From contig RGPR01000006.1 in assembly GCA_010030245.1 (NCBI GenBank), positions 1 to 37,953 of the forward strand: 37,953 nt of DNA, read 5' to 3'. Made by a program: the position numbers and the translations under genes. The notes beneath the pieces were generated by a model. The model was given only the letters and a program-made list of their open reading frames with translations. It was not told where the DNA came from and made no database searches. Positions within the stretch are counted from its first letter, which is position 1; every line of letters starts with the position of its first letter. Source of the stretch: Gammaproteobacteria bacterium. GTDB lineage: Bacteria > Pseudomonadota > Gammaproteobacteria > Legionellales > Legionellaceae. Positions 10,301-18,245 of this stretch are shown piece after piece.

Positions 10301-11707
10301 ATGCTTTTGCAGCAAGGTTTAAACCTTTTTTTTGACAAAATATGGTCTCTCTATCAAACATATGATACAATTAACCCGCATCATGAAGAATTTATTAACA
10401 AACTTATTATGGGGGTAGATTTGAATTTAAATGACGACAATCACCCTTATGGTGTCAATTTTTCCTCTAGTCATGACGATGTAGCGTTAGCAGGAATCAT
10501 CCTAAGCGCGCACAAGAGCTTTTATGAAGATTATCAATATCTTATGCTTTATTTGTCTTTTTTGATTAAAAAAGACCGTGATGTTGGTCCTAAGATGACT
10601 GCCTTAAATCAAGCTATCGATAATGTTCGAGGACAAGATACAGCTGATATTGCGCAAGTTCTAACAACTTGGGAAAGCGCAAACCAAGTGGTGCAGGAAA
10701 ATGACGCGATCAAGGCGTTAATCTTATCTTGTTATCGTTACCACCTGTGCTTAGAAAACGTATACTTTACATCGTTAAAGGCAGTACATGATCCTGCTGC
10801 AGAAAAGTTGTTTTCTCAAGGTTTGGCGCTATATGCTTTAATGCATCTTTATTATCCTGGGCAATGTCGCGAGTTGCCACGCGCTATGCAAAAAGAATTT
10901 AGACGAGAACCTGGTTCATCCATCCTAAATCCAATTCGAATACAAACGCAAACTTGGAATCTACCACGGTTATTTTTAAACCGTTTAAGGCGATTAATCT
11001 TGTCTATCAATGCCTTAGATATCAGTCCTCATTTGCAAATGTTGGTTCAACACAATGATCCTGGCATACAGTTTGCCTTAGGCTGGTTGAACTTGGTCTT
11101 TTTTATCCCTCGATTGCTTAGTCAAATAGGTCCTTGGATTAAGCATTTAGTCGTGTATGATCACAAAGACAAGATTGATTTTTCAATGCGATTTTGGGGG
11201 CAACTGCACCGACGTTGGGATGAGGTTTTAAGAGATTTATTGTGGTTGAGTAATGCTGTCTTGTCTTTATTTGTGTTCACTGGTGGCTTCATTATTCTCG
11301 GTTTATATGCTGTTGTCGTGGCACAATTTGTGGAAGTATGTTTAAATGCCTACTTATTAGGGCAACAAACGAACCGTTTACAAGCAACGAGACTATTTTT
11401 TGAAGATAAACTAGGGGCTAACGATGAATTTCTTCGTCAATTCGAAGCTGACATGAATTTGAAAGTGAAAGGGGCGCAACAGCGATTACTTGTTTCATCG
11501 CTTTTTCTATTATCTAGTATACTCATTCTTCCTTGCAGCGCAGCTGTCAGTATTTATTTGCCTCTGATTGGTTCAGTTTTAGCCGCCATCATTACGCTCT
11601 ATTTGCTATATGATGTATATGTGGTCTCGAAAAAGGCGCCAAAACTGTTTGAACTCAGCGCCAATGATCAAAAAGATCAAATACCAGCTTCAGTTATTAG
11701 TCCATAA
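10301..11707 (+). CDS. Hypothetical membrane protein
   Basis: Not recognised. The 468-residue product starts divergently 45 bases from tkt. The N-terminal 230 residues are soluble and mostly helical. Hydrophobic segments follow at about residues 255-280, 308-345 and 395-440, so three to five membrane helices are likely, with a polar C-terminal tail. The start is uncertain: ATG 10301 has AGAAGG only 16 bases upstream, and an in-frame stop at 10274 excludes earlier starts. ATG 10409 and TTG 10421 (after GGGGG) are alternatives. The residues before 10409 still look protein-like, so the long form is kept. Its general design (soluble helical part plus membrane hairpins) loosely resembles the product at 5214-6209, but I see no clear alignment. 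Confidence 0.72.
   Translation: MLLQQGLNLFFDKIWSLYQTYDTINPHHEEFINKLIMGVDLNLNDDNHPYGVNFSSSHDDVALAGIILSAHKSFYEDYQYLMLYLSFLIKKDRDVGPKMTALNQAIDNVRGQDTADIAQVLTTWESANQVVQENDAIKALILSCYRYHLCLENVYFTSLKAVHDPAAEKLFSQGLALYALMHLYYPGQCRELPRAMQKEFRREPGSSILNPIRIQTQTWNLPRLFLNRLRRLILSINALDISPHLQMLVQHNDPGIQFALGWLNLVFFIPRLLSQIGPWIKHLVVYDHKDKIDFSMRFWGQLHRRWDEVLRDLLWLSNAVLSLFVFTGGFIILGLYAVVVAQFVEVCLNAYLLGQQTNRLQATRLFFEDKLGANDEFLRQFEADMNLKVKGAQQRLLVSSLFLLSSILILPCSAAVSIYLPLIGSVLAAIITLYLLYDVYVVSKKAPKLFELSANDQKDQIPASVISP
10314..10327. promoter_or_regulatory. 14-bp perfect palindrome in the tkt / membrane-protein divergent region
   Basis: AAGGTTTAAACCTT is its own reverse complement. It lies about 60 bases upstream of tkt and, if the downstream start of the 10301 gene is right, in its leader. 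A run of T follows on the plus strand. It could be an operator for one or both divergent genes or a weak transcription stop. The sequence alone does not decide. Confidence 0.3.
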
Positions 11708-11728
11708 TTAGATGACAACAAGGATTGG

Positions 11729-11746
11729 CAAACCCTCAAGGGTTTG
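11729..11746 (+). other. Hairpin between the membrane-protein gene and prlC
   Basis: CAAACCC-TCAA-GGGTTTG forms a perfect 7-bp stem with a tetraloop 22 bases after the stop of the upstream gene. It has no T-run, so it is not a standard intrinsic terminator. It may protect mRNA ends or modulate prlC expression. It also falls inside the longest possible prlC reading frame (from ATG 11712), which supports the downstream prlC start. Confidence 0.45.
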
Positions 11747-11783
11747 TTACCCTCAACACTTCATGATATTAATGGATGAGCAT

Positions 11784-13772
11784 ATGTTGCCTTCTTTTCA
11801 AAGTTTAAATCCTAAGCAAGCGCCTGAAAAGCTTAAAGCGTTGTTTGCAGCTCAAAAATTAGAATTAGATCAAGCCATTAAGACTAAACATACTCCTGGA
11901 GCCTTACTAGGCATGTTAGATGATATGGCCAATTTGGTGGAACAATTCTTTGCACCTTATGCGCATATGCATGCTGTTTTGGGTGGCGACGATTATCGAC
12001 AATGTATCGAAGAAACAGTGCCCTTATTTGCTGAACATGAGATGTTGATCCATCAAAATCAAGCACTGTATGATTTAATGTCAAAAGAAGATAGCTCTTT
12101 GAGCAAGATCCAAGAAAAAATGCGCGAGGATTTCTTAAAAGAGTGTCGTTTAACAGGTATTCATTTGTCTCAACAGGGGCAAGCAGAGGTCAAGCGACTT
12201 TCAGAAAGTTTAGATAAGTTATCTTTAGCATTTCAAAATAACCTGCTTGATTCTGAAAAAGCGTTTAGCCATCACGTGATGAATAAAGACGAACTGGCAG
12301 GTGTACCTGAGCACTTATGCTTAAATGCACAAGCAAATGCTAAAGCCAAGGGATTAGAGGGTTATCTATTTTATTTAAACCAACCAACTTATACAGGCAT
12401 AGTGACTTATGCCAAGTCGCCAGCATTAAGGCGCTTGTTTTATGAGGCTTATCAACAACGTGCTGCAGAAAACAATAATTATGATGAAAAAAAATATGAC
12501 AACACCCCGCTTATTCAAGAGATATTAGCCAAACGACAAGCATTTGCCAAATTGATTGGGCTGCCTGATTATGCGAGTTATTCGCTCAGTGTCAAAATGG
12601 CCAAAGAGCCACAACGCGTGCAAGATTTTTTAGCAAGACTTAAGACAGAAACGATTGATATTGCCAAAAAAGATTATTTGCTTATGCAAAATTATGCTAA
12701 AAGCAGGGGTCTTAATAACGAATTAGCGCCTTGGGATCTACCTTATTATGTTCAACTTCGGCAAAGAGAGTTATTTGCAATTGATCATGAAGCTTTAAGA
12801 TCATATTTTCCTTTGCCAAAAGTGATGGAAGGGGTAAATGTATTGCTTTTGGCACTATATGGTATTCATCTTGAGAAGCTTGAGCAACAAGAGTGTTGGC
12901 ATCAAGATGTGGAATGTTATGGTTTATATCAGGGCACACATTTAATCGCACATTTATACTGTGATTGGTTTAGTCGTCAAGACAAGCGAGGCGGTGCATG
13001 GATGGATAGTTTGCAAACTCGTTGTCGCTTAAGTGATGGACGTATTCAAAAGGCCATTGCAACTTTAACCTGTAATTTTGCAAAACCAGCTCCTGGAAAG
13101 GTCGCTGGGCTCACCCATGATGAGCTCTTGACCTTATTGCATGAATTAGGTCATTGCCTGCATCATATGCTAAGTGAAGTAGATGAGTTTTCAGTATCAG
13201 GTGTGCATGGGGTTGAATGGGATGCAGTTGAGCTGCCAAGCCAATGGATGGAAAATTGGGGGTGGGTTGAAGATTGGATTAAACAATTTAGTTGTCATGA
13301 AGAAACAGGAGAACCTTTACCCCATGAAATTTTTCAACAGCTATTAAAAATGAAAAATGATTTGATTGGTCTTTATTTAAGCCGTCAAGTGCTATTTGCA
13401 AGTTATGACATGATGATTCATGCCCAAGAAGCGCCTAAAACAAGCCAAGAGGTCAATCAAGCATATCTTGATTTACTGCACTCAATAGCCAGTTGGCCTG
13501 TTTTTGAAGAGCAGCGGTTTCCCCAAAGCTTTGCGCATATTTTTGCTGGAGGTTATGCGGCAGGTTACTACAGTTATCTTTGGGCTGATGTGTTGTCCTG
13601 TGATGCCTATGAATGGTTTGCTGAGGATTTGTCAGCAATTAGCGCTAAAGGGGCACATTTTAGACAAACCATTTTATCGAAGGGAGGCTCTGTTCCCGCA
13701 TTAGATGCGTTTATTGCTTTTCGTGGGCGGGAGCCTGATGAAAAAGCGCTGCTTCGTTCGTATGGATTATAA
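11784..13772 (+). CDS. prlC: Oligopeptidase A, M3 family zinc metallopeptidase
   Basis: Cytosolic thimet-like oligopeptidase degrading short peptides, including cleaved signal peptides. The active site is HELGHCLHH (HExxH) in the segment LLTLLHELGH, with the third zinc ligand Glu in the following GVEWDAVELPSQWMENW. The C-terminus FAGGYAAGYYSYLWADV is the usual M3 substrate-binding Gly/Tyr loop. ATG 11784 (662 residues, MLPSFQSLNP) is chosen because GGA lies 7 bases before it and the protein then starts like E. coli OpdA. The frame is also open from ATG 11712, with in-frame Met codons at 11763 and 11772, but the extra N-terminus looks non-homologous. Glutathione peroxidase follows after 2 bases, so the two are translationally coupled. 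Confidence 0.95.
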   Translation: MLPSFQSLNPKQAPEKLKALFAAQKLELDQAIKTKHTPGALLGMLDDMANLVEQFFAPYAHMHAVLGGDDYRQCIEETVPLFAEHEMLIHQNQALYDLMSKEDSSLSKIQEKMREDFLKECRLTGIHLSQQGQAEVKRLSESLDKLSLAFQNNLLDSEKAFSHHVMNKDELAGVPEHLCLNAQANAKAKGLEGYLFYLNQPTYTGIVTYAKSPALRRLFYEAYQQRAAENNNYDEKKYDNTPLIQEILAKRQAFAKLIGLPDYASYSLSVKMAKEPQRVQDFLARLKTETIDIAKKDYLLMQNYAKSRGLNNELAPWDLPYYVQLRQRELFAIDHEALRSYFPLPKVMEGVNVLLLALYGIHLEKLEQQECWHQDVECYGLYQGTHLIAHLYCDWFSRQDKRGGAWMDSLQTRCRLSDGRIQKAIATLTCNFAKPAPGKVAGLTHDELLTLLHELGHCLHHMLSEVDEFSVSGVHGVEWDAVELPSQWMENWGWVEDWIKQFSCHEETGEPLPHEIFQQLLKMKNDLIGLYLSRQVLFASYDMMIHAQEAPKTSQEVNQAYLDLLHSIASWPVFEEQRFPQSFAHIFAGGYAAGYYSYLWADVLSCDAYEWFAEDLSAISAKGAHFRQTILSKGGSVPALDAFIAFRGREPDEKALLRSYGL

Positions 13773-13774
13773 AC

Positions 13775-14236
13775 ATGAGCAGTATTTACGATATTTCATT
13801 GCAAAATATTCAGGAGCAAGATTGTAATTTGCGTCCTTACCGCGGACAAGTGATGTTGGTAGTCAATTTGGCAAGTCGCTGTGGTTTTACAAGGCAATAT
13901 AAAGCCTTGGAGACATGTTATCGGGATTTTAAAGACCACGGTGTTGTGGTTTTGGGATTTCCTTGTGATCAATTTGCCCATCAAGAGCCAGGCGGTAATG
14001 CGGAAATAGAACATTTTGCCAAATCTTGTTTTAGGGTAAGTTTTCCATTATTTGCTAAAATTGATGTGAAGGGGATTAATCAATCCCCGCTATATCGATT
14101 TTTAAATCAATTTATTCCTTGGAATTTCACTAAAATTCTCATTGATCGCCAAGGTAAGGTCCTTGGCTGTTACTGGCCAATTGTGCCGATGTGGTGGCTT
14201 AGGAAAAGAATCCAACAGTTAATCACCCAAGCTTAG
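13775..14236 (+). CDS. Glutathione peroxidase family thiol peroxidase
   Basis: Cys-type GPx that reduces hydroperoxides, probably with thioredoxin as in E. coli BtuE. In 153 residues the peroxidatic Cys36 is in NLASRCGFT, the tetrad Gln66 in GFPCDQF, and Trp116-Asn117 in WNFTKILID. Cys85 (FAKSCFRVSF) is placed where the resolving Cys of thioredoxin-dependent GPx lies; Cys64 is a second candidate. There is no selenocysteine codon. It starts 2 bases after prlC and its stop overlaps the convergent outer-membrane protein gene by 4 bases. Confidence 0.93.
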   Translation: MSSIYDISLQNIQEQDCNLRPYRGQVMLVVNLASRCGFTRQYKALETCYRDFKDHGVVVLGFPCDQFAHQEPGGNAEIEHFAKSCFRVSFPLFAKIDVKGINQSPLYRFLNQFIPWNFTKILIDRQGKVLGCYWPIVPMWWLRKRIQQLITQA

Positions 14237-15000
14237 GATGTATAACTTAGTGTGACCAATGCGGTATTGGTATATATATTTTGTATCTCAAGACCATGAG
14301 CTTGATCTTCTTGTTGATAAGTTGATTTTCCTAGCTGGTTTTTTCCCCATCCAGCCAATTCATAGCCAATACCAATTTGCCAGAATGGGTCAATTGGTAT
14401 TTGTAGCCCGCCACCAATGGTGTAAGTGAAGGCGTAAATCGTTTTTGGTGTAAATTGTGGGGTAGAGTCTGCCTGAGCATTGAGTTTAGTGGTTTTAAAG
14501 CCATAAGCATGATTAAACCCCACGCCAAGACTGCCACCGATATAGGGTTGTACATAAGAGGTCACAGGCAAATCATCAAACACAAGTTTGCCTTTTACTG
14601 AGGTTCTAAATTGACGCATATTATAAGAATAGCTGTAGTATTCTTTTTGAGGGTCAGCGTTTTGCAAAATAGTGCCACTGGTATAGGTATTGCCGCTATA
14701 GCCTAATTCAATCCCTATTTGTCCTTGGGTGGCATCATTTAAGTCTTGATAGATGCCAAAAAAAAGCTCACCTGTGGCCAGCTTGTTGGTGATGTCACCA
14801 TTTGACAGGTAATAATTGGTAGTGTTTTGGTCAATATACAATTCTTGACTTTGTCCTGGAGATGCCCAGGTGGGGCCGCCGGCAATCGAAAAGACAAAGT
14901 TTTGGCGGATGTCTTGAGAGTGCCATGGGCTGGCATAACTTGCGCATACCCAAAAGAAACTAATGATTGTTGAGAACAACAGGTTATTATATTTTGACAT
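14233..15000 (-). CDS. Outer-membrane beta-barrel protein
   Basis: Predicted 255-residue porin-like or opacity-type surface protein. The start at ATG 15000 gives a signal peptide (basic MSKYNN, hydrophobic core LLFSTIISFFWVCA, then SYAS) and has GGA 8 bases upstream; the in-frame codon nine residues earlier would spoil the signal. The mature part alternates polar and aromatic residues in about eight strands (for example YVQPYIGGSLGVGF, YTIGGGLQIPI, WQIGIGYELAGW), typical of a small OmpA-like or Surface_Ag_2 barrel. The last residues SYTS lack the common terminal Phe. The specific family and ligand are not identified. It is divergent from ssrA. Confidence 0.75.
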   Translation of the reverse strand: MSKYNNLLFSTIISFFWVCASYASPWHSQDIRQNFVFSIAGGPTWASPGQSQELYIDQNTTNYYLSNGDITNKLATGELFFGIYQDLNDATQGQIGIELGYSGNTYTSGTILQNADPQKEYYSYSYNMRQFRTSVKGKLVFDDLPVTSYVQPYIGGSLGVGFNHAYGFKTTKLNAQADSTPQFTPKTIYAFTYTIGGGLQIPIDPFWQIGIGYELAGWGKNQLGKSTYQQEDQAHGLEIQNIYTNTALVTLSYTS

Positions 15001-15093
15001 ACATGACGTCCATGTGCGATGAATCAAATTAGTATATCTATTAAATGTTTTTTTGACAATTCATCTGAAGTTTGTGAATATAAGCATGGTTTA

Positions 15094-15102
15094 TGTTATA
15101 AT
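15094..15102 (+). promoter_or_regulatory. Extended -10 promoter of ssrA
   Basis: TGTTATAAT is an extended -10 (TGn plus a perfect TATAAT) ending 7 bases before the first G of the tmRNA at 15110. No good -35 sits at 17-18 bases, which fits an extended -10 promoter. Confidence 0.75.
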
Positions 15103-15109
15103 CATAATT

Positions 15110-15502
15110 GGGGGCGACCTGGTTTCGACGTGGGTTGCAAAACCAAAGGTGCATGCAGAGCCTGAGTAAGCTCTTAAATCACGCTCATTAAATATAAATG
15201 CAAACGATGCATACTTCGCTGAGGAAGCTATTGCTGCATAAGCCATAGTTTTCAAAGCACCGTGTGAGGCTTAACTCCCTCATCCCGTTGCTCAGGTCTT
15301 GCTTATTGGGTCTGAACCAACGGTCATATTAGATAAGCTAGTATCAATTGTCGTCTGGCCAGTTGATGCGAAAATTGACAGGCTCGCTTGGAATGGTTTT
15401 GAGAATTGAACCACCTAAGTTAGACTAATCAATTCAACTAAGCATGTAGAGCCAATGGCAGAGGACTTGCGGACGCGGGTTCGATTCCCGCCGCCTCCAC
15501 CA
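15110..15502 (+). ncRNA. ssrA: Transfer-messenger RNA (tmRNA)
   Basis: Rescues stalled ribosomes together with SmpB. The 5' end GGGGGCGACC pairs with the 3' CGCCTCC in a 7-bp acceptor stem with one G-U, followed by discriminator A and encoded CCA at 15500-15502. The T-arm GGGTTCGATTCCC precedes it. The tag reading frame runs from the resume codon GCA 15200 to TAA 15239-15241 and encodes ANDAYFAEEAIAA. The one-piece 393-base gene is of normal length. An intrinsic terminator follows. The 3' end is a common integration site, and an integrase remnant begins 87 bases downstream. Confidence 0.97.
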
Positions 15503-15525
15503 TATTCAATACAAAAACATCCTAC

Positions 15526-15550
15526 AGGCCTTGATACACCGGCCTTTTTT
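15526..15550 (+). terminator. Intrinsic terminator of ssrA
   Basis: AGGCC (15526-15530) and GGCCT (15541-15545) form a GC-rich stem with a 10-base loop, followed directly by a run of six T. Confidence 0.75.
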
Positions 15551-15588
15551 ATTTATCCTTCGTCCAAAAAGATTCATTAAAAGCCCCC

Positions 15589-15966
15589 ATGCCCCTAACT
15601 GTTGTAGAAATAAAGAATGCTAAACCTAAAGAGAAGCCTTACAAAATGGCTGATGAGAAAGGGCTATACCTTTTAGTCAATCCTAATGGCTGCAAAATTT
15701 GGAAATTTAAGTATCGCTTTTGGTGCGTTTCCAGATGTTAGTTTGGCTGCTGCAAGAGACGCACTAGATGAAGCCCGCCGACAACTAACCAATACAATTG
15801 ATCCTGGAATCTTAAAGAACTCGATTAAGCGCTCAAAGAAAATAGCTTTGAAGCAATTGCTAGGGAATGGCACGCTAAATTTACACCTTAATGGAGCCAA
15901 AATCGTGGAGAACGTATTTTAATACGCATTGAGCAGAATATTTTTCCTTGGATTGGTAAGCGCCCC
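15589..15966 (+). pseudogene. Remnant of P4-type tyrosine-recombinase integrase (N-terminal part)
   Basis: The arm-binding DUF4102-like N-terminus of a phage/island integrase is clear but split. Frame of ATG 15589 gives MPLTVVEIKNAKPKEKPYK and GLYLLVNPNGCKIWKFKY. Frame +2 gives FGAFPDVSLAAARDALDEAR and QLTNTIDPG. The first frame resumes at 15844 with SFEAIAREWHAKFTP, a TAA stop at 15889, then RGERILIRIEQNIFPWIGKRP. About ten codons are missing where the frame first changes. Similarity stops near 15966 and the catalytic domain (R-H-R-Y) is absent, so the gene is dead. Its place just after the tmRNA 3' end shows that an integrative element used ssrA as attachment site. Confidence 0.88.
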
Positions 15967-16015
15967 CGATATTCTTTCTGCAAATTCACTTACGAATGGG
16001 GTCAATGAGGATAAA

Positions 16016-16168
16016 ATGCTTCAACAATATACTGAAGAAATGCCCCATTCTGTTGCGTCAGGACAACTATCTGTGATAGAGGCTGAGAGATTTTCAGATT
16101 TTCTTAATCATCAACGAAAAATTATTAAAGATGCTGAATGGAAACAGAAATGGGGTGGGTTAGAATAA
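16016..16168 (+). CDS. Small hypothetical ORF after the integrase remnant
   Basis: Fifty codons from ATG 16016 with AGGA 4 bases upstream (rather close). The product is soluble and charged (contains SGQLSVIEAERFSDFLNHQ). The frame is open further upstream into the integrase remnant, so this may instead be the 3' end of another truncated gene fused by a deletion at about 15967. Not recognised. It converges on the metallophosphoesterase gene with 13 bases between. Confidence 0.3.
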   Translation: MLQQYTEEMPHSVASGQLSVIEAERFSDFLNHQRKIIKDAEWKQKWGGLE

Positions 16169-16181
16169 TAGTTGGGTATGA

Positions 16182-16991
16182 CTACTCGATGGAAATAATT
16201 TTCTGAATTTCTGGTCGATTGTATTCTGCATGGCCAGCTTCAACTATCAAATTTGGGAGTGGGCAGTATTTTGCTTGGCCATGAGTATGGCCGCACAACA
16301 CTAAGAAATTGATGTTAGGGTGCTTGGTACAAATATTCATCAGTACATCACCAGATGCTTTTGAAGCAAAATAGGGCAGCCAATCGTCATTGCTTATTTT
16401 ACCCTCATATAAGCATGCTTCTGCAAAAGGTGGGATATGAGTTAAAACTATAATTCTTCGGGGGTGTCGTATTGTGGCTTGCATTAGGTGTTCTTGTAGC
16501 TGATTGGCATCATAGTCAGCAAGTTGATGCATTTTGGCAAGTAGTTGGGAGCGGCCTAACATCTTTTCTTGGAATAAATCGGTGATCATTCTGCTGTCAT
16601 TAAGCGCGACCCGACTATTATGGTAGTCACCCAGGCGACCATCTGCCCATCCATCCTGGCCAACTAATAAAGTATCCGTATCTAATTGGAGGGGGGGGAA
16701 AGCAGGAAGCCAAAATAAATGCTCATTAGATTTAGTCAATACTCCCATTTCTCTGCGTACTGAGTCTATTTGACCTCGATAATAATCATGATTGCCAAGC
16801 ACGAAATAAATGGGTTGTTTAATAAACTCTGCCAGTTCTTGCAATATATCTTTGATTGTGGGCGCTTCTGCAATATCACCACTTGCTAACACCCCATCGC
16901 ACCTAGTGTTAATGATTTGTTGGTAAAAATTTTTGCGTTCATTCGCATCAAGGAAATTTAAATGAACATCGGTTAACCATCCCAGTTTCAT
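16182..16991 (-). CDS. Calcineurin-like metallophosphoesterase
   Basis: Dinuclear-metal phosphoesterase of 269 residues; substrate unknown (candidates are cyclic nucleotides, nucleic acids or phosphoproteins). All family motifs are present: Asp8-x-His10 (LTDVH), Asp39 in SGDI, Asn67-His68 in LGNHDYY, the later His in VLTHIPP, and GHTHG near the C-terminus. No signal peptide, so it is cytosolic. It is the third gene of a minus-strand set; the nucleotidyltransferase stop lies 1 base before its ATG, so the two are almost certainly co-translated. This context suggests a role in the island cassette rather than housekeeping. Confidence 0.92.
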   Translation of the reverse strand: MKLGWLTDVHLNFLDANERKNFYQQIINTRCDGVLASGDIAEAPTIKDILQELAEFIKQPIYFVLGNHDYYRGQIDSVRREMGVLTKSNEHLFWLPAFPPLQLDTDTLLVGQDGWADGRLGDYHNSRVALNDSRMITDLFQEKMLGRSQLLAKMHQLADYDANQLQEHLMQATIRHPRRIIVLTHIPPFAEACLYEGKISNDDWLPYFASKASGDVLMNICTKHPNINFLVLCGHTHGQAKYCPLPNLIVEAGHAEYNRPEIQKIISIE

Positions 16992-16992
16992 G

Positions 16993-17700
16993 TTACTTAC
17001 TCTGTATAGAAGTTAATTTTTGCTCAAGTAATTCAATTCGATCATTGGCAATACTTCCGTATTGAGCAAAATGACCAGGAATAGCGCCTTTAAATGATGG
17101 AGAAATCATGATTTCTCGCAGCGAATTAATCAAGTATTCTTGCAGGATTGAATCAGAGTTTTTGATTTCATCTACTATTTCAATGCGCCCATCCAGCACT
17201 GATACAATATCCTCAAAATCATGGCTGGCATAAAAATCCATTTTGCCTCTTGTTTTAAAGGCTTCAAATTTGGTTGCTAAAAAATAAGGGGCTGTAACAA
17301 CCCGAATTTCAAGATTGTCAGTCAATGGATAGAGGTTTGAGAACTCAATTGCTTGTTTATACCAACGATTTCCAAATCCTAAAATTGTTTCATCAGTAGG
17401 CATTACATCAAGAATGACATCATCATAAAACCAACGACAAATGACATCTTCAGTTATGGATTTCTTGAAGCCTTGTTTGTTAAGTTTTTTCTCTAACTGG
17501 TAGTATTGATTCCTGGAAATAACATCCACGATACAATCAACGTCAAGTGTATAGCGCACATCTGGCACTAGAGGATCAGACAAGAATAAACCTGTCGTAC
17601 ATCCTCCTAGGAAAACAACATCGTTTCGAATATCACCTAATTTTGTTGCGACAAATTCTAACATTCTTAGATTCGCCAATTTCACATTATTATCCAGCAT
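16993..17700 (-). CDS. AbiEii-like nucleotidyltransferase-fold protein
   Basis: Predicted DNA polymerase beta-like nucleotidyltransferase of 235 residues. The fold motif GGCTTG begins at residue 32, the metal-binding pair is Asp53-x-Asp55 in RYTLDVDCIVDV, and a third carboxylate is Asp98 in DDVILDVMP. The segment YFLATKFEAFKTRG with following HDFEDIVSVL resembles the conserved Lys/Asp part of AbiEii/AbiGii-type proteins. Toxins of type IV abortive-infection systems and tRNA-modifying toxins share this fold; the actual target is unknown. Its start overlaps the end of the winged-helix gene by 11 bases and the metallophosphoesterase follows after 1 base. Confidence 0.75.
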   Translation of the reverse strand: MLDNNVKLANLRMLEFVATKLGDIRNDVVFLGGCTTGLFLSDPLVPDVRYTLDVDCIVDVISRNQYYQLEKKLNKQGFKKSITEDVICRWFYDDVILDVMPTDETILGFGNRWYKQAIEFSNLYPLTDNLEIRVVTAPYFLATKFEAFKTRGKMDFYASHDFEDIVSVLDGRIEIVDEIKNSDSILQEYLINSLREIMISPSFKGAIPGHFAQYGSIANDRIELLEQKLTSIQSK

Positions 17701-18217
17701 GATTTAATTTTCCCTTCAAAAGTGCTGCTGCAAGGTTGCGTTCACGGGGGCGCCCTGAGCGCATGACATCAATTAAGACGAGTAATTCATGGAAAGCAGA
17801 GTCAGGGTTTGCTCGTAAAGTTCTTGATAAATTAGGGTGAATAGGTAATAACGCAACGCCACGTTCTTCACCCATTGCATCAGGCCAAACGGGAATAGGA
17901 TCATTACCTAATGCGATTTTATCGCGAAAAATGGGAGCGGCAATTGCTGCGGGAGTACCTCTGGTGTATTCACCCAATTTTACAGGAAAGAGGAATTTGA
18001 TTGAGTGTATTAGAAACTCTTCTGCTGCATGAACATTAGGGAAAAGTTTGCCTTGTTTGTCTTTCCTTAATAACCCCGCTTCTTCTAGTCGCTTTATGCC
18101 TGCATTAACTTCAGCTAAACTAATTCCCAATGCAGCGGATAATTGGCGCTGGGATAGGTCTATACCGATATTTGCAAGTAGTTTTATTAATACAACGCAA
18201 TCCTGTGACTTTAACAT
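17690..18217 (-). CDS. Winged-helix DNA-binding regulator / probable antitoxin partner
   Basis: A 175-residue protein from ATG 18217. The frame is open to 18298, but the upstream part would cross the promoter and palindrome. Residues 1-60 form a MarR-like winged helix (LSQRQLSAALGISLAEVN then IKRLEEAGLLRK). The C-terminal part has a conserved-looking tail HELLVLIDVMRSGRPRERNL AAALL. I have the impression of a recurring family with the pattern LLaLvDalR.GraREr.lA next to nucleotidyltransferases, but could not check it. It is first in the three-gene set, so it probably represses its own promoter through the palindrome at 18265-18278 and acts as antitoxin or regulator. Confidence 0.75.
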   Translation of the reverse strand: MLKSQDCVVLIKLLANIGIDLSQRQLSAALGISLAEVNAGIKRLEEAGLLRKDKQGKLFPNVHAAEEFLIHSIKFLFPVKLGEYTRGTPAAIAAPIFRDKIALGNDPIPVWPDAMGEERGVALLPIHPNLSRTLRANPDSAFHELLVLIDVMRSGRPRERNLAAALLKGKLNHAG

Positions 18218-18245
18218 GGTATTATTCTCTAAATAACATAAAGTA

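Noticed and set aside
10332-10371. Promoter TTGACA ... TATGAT/TACAAT for the 10301 gene
   Set aside because: The spacing from TTGACA to the candidate -10 hexamers is 23-28 bases or 14 bases, none acceptable.
11712-11783. Longer prlC starting at ATG 11712
   Set aside because: No ribosome site, the region contains a perfect hairpin, and the added residues do not resemble the start of the family.
15053-15058. TTGACA as -35 of the ssrA promoter
   Set aside because: It lies 38 bases before the TATAAT at 15097, far outside the 16-19 base spacing. The extended -10 explains the promoter better.
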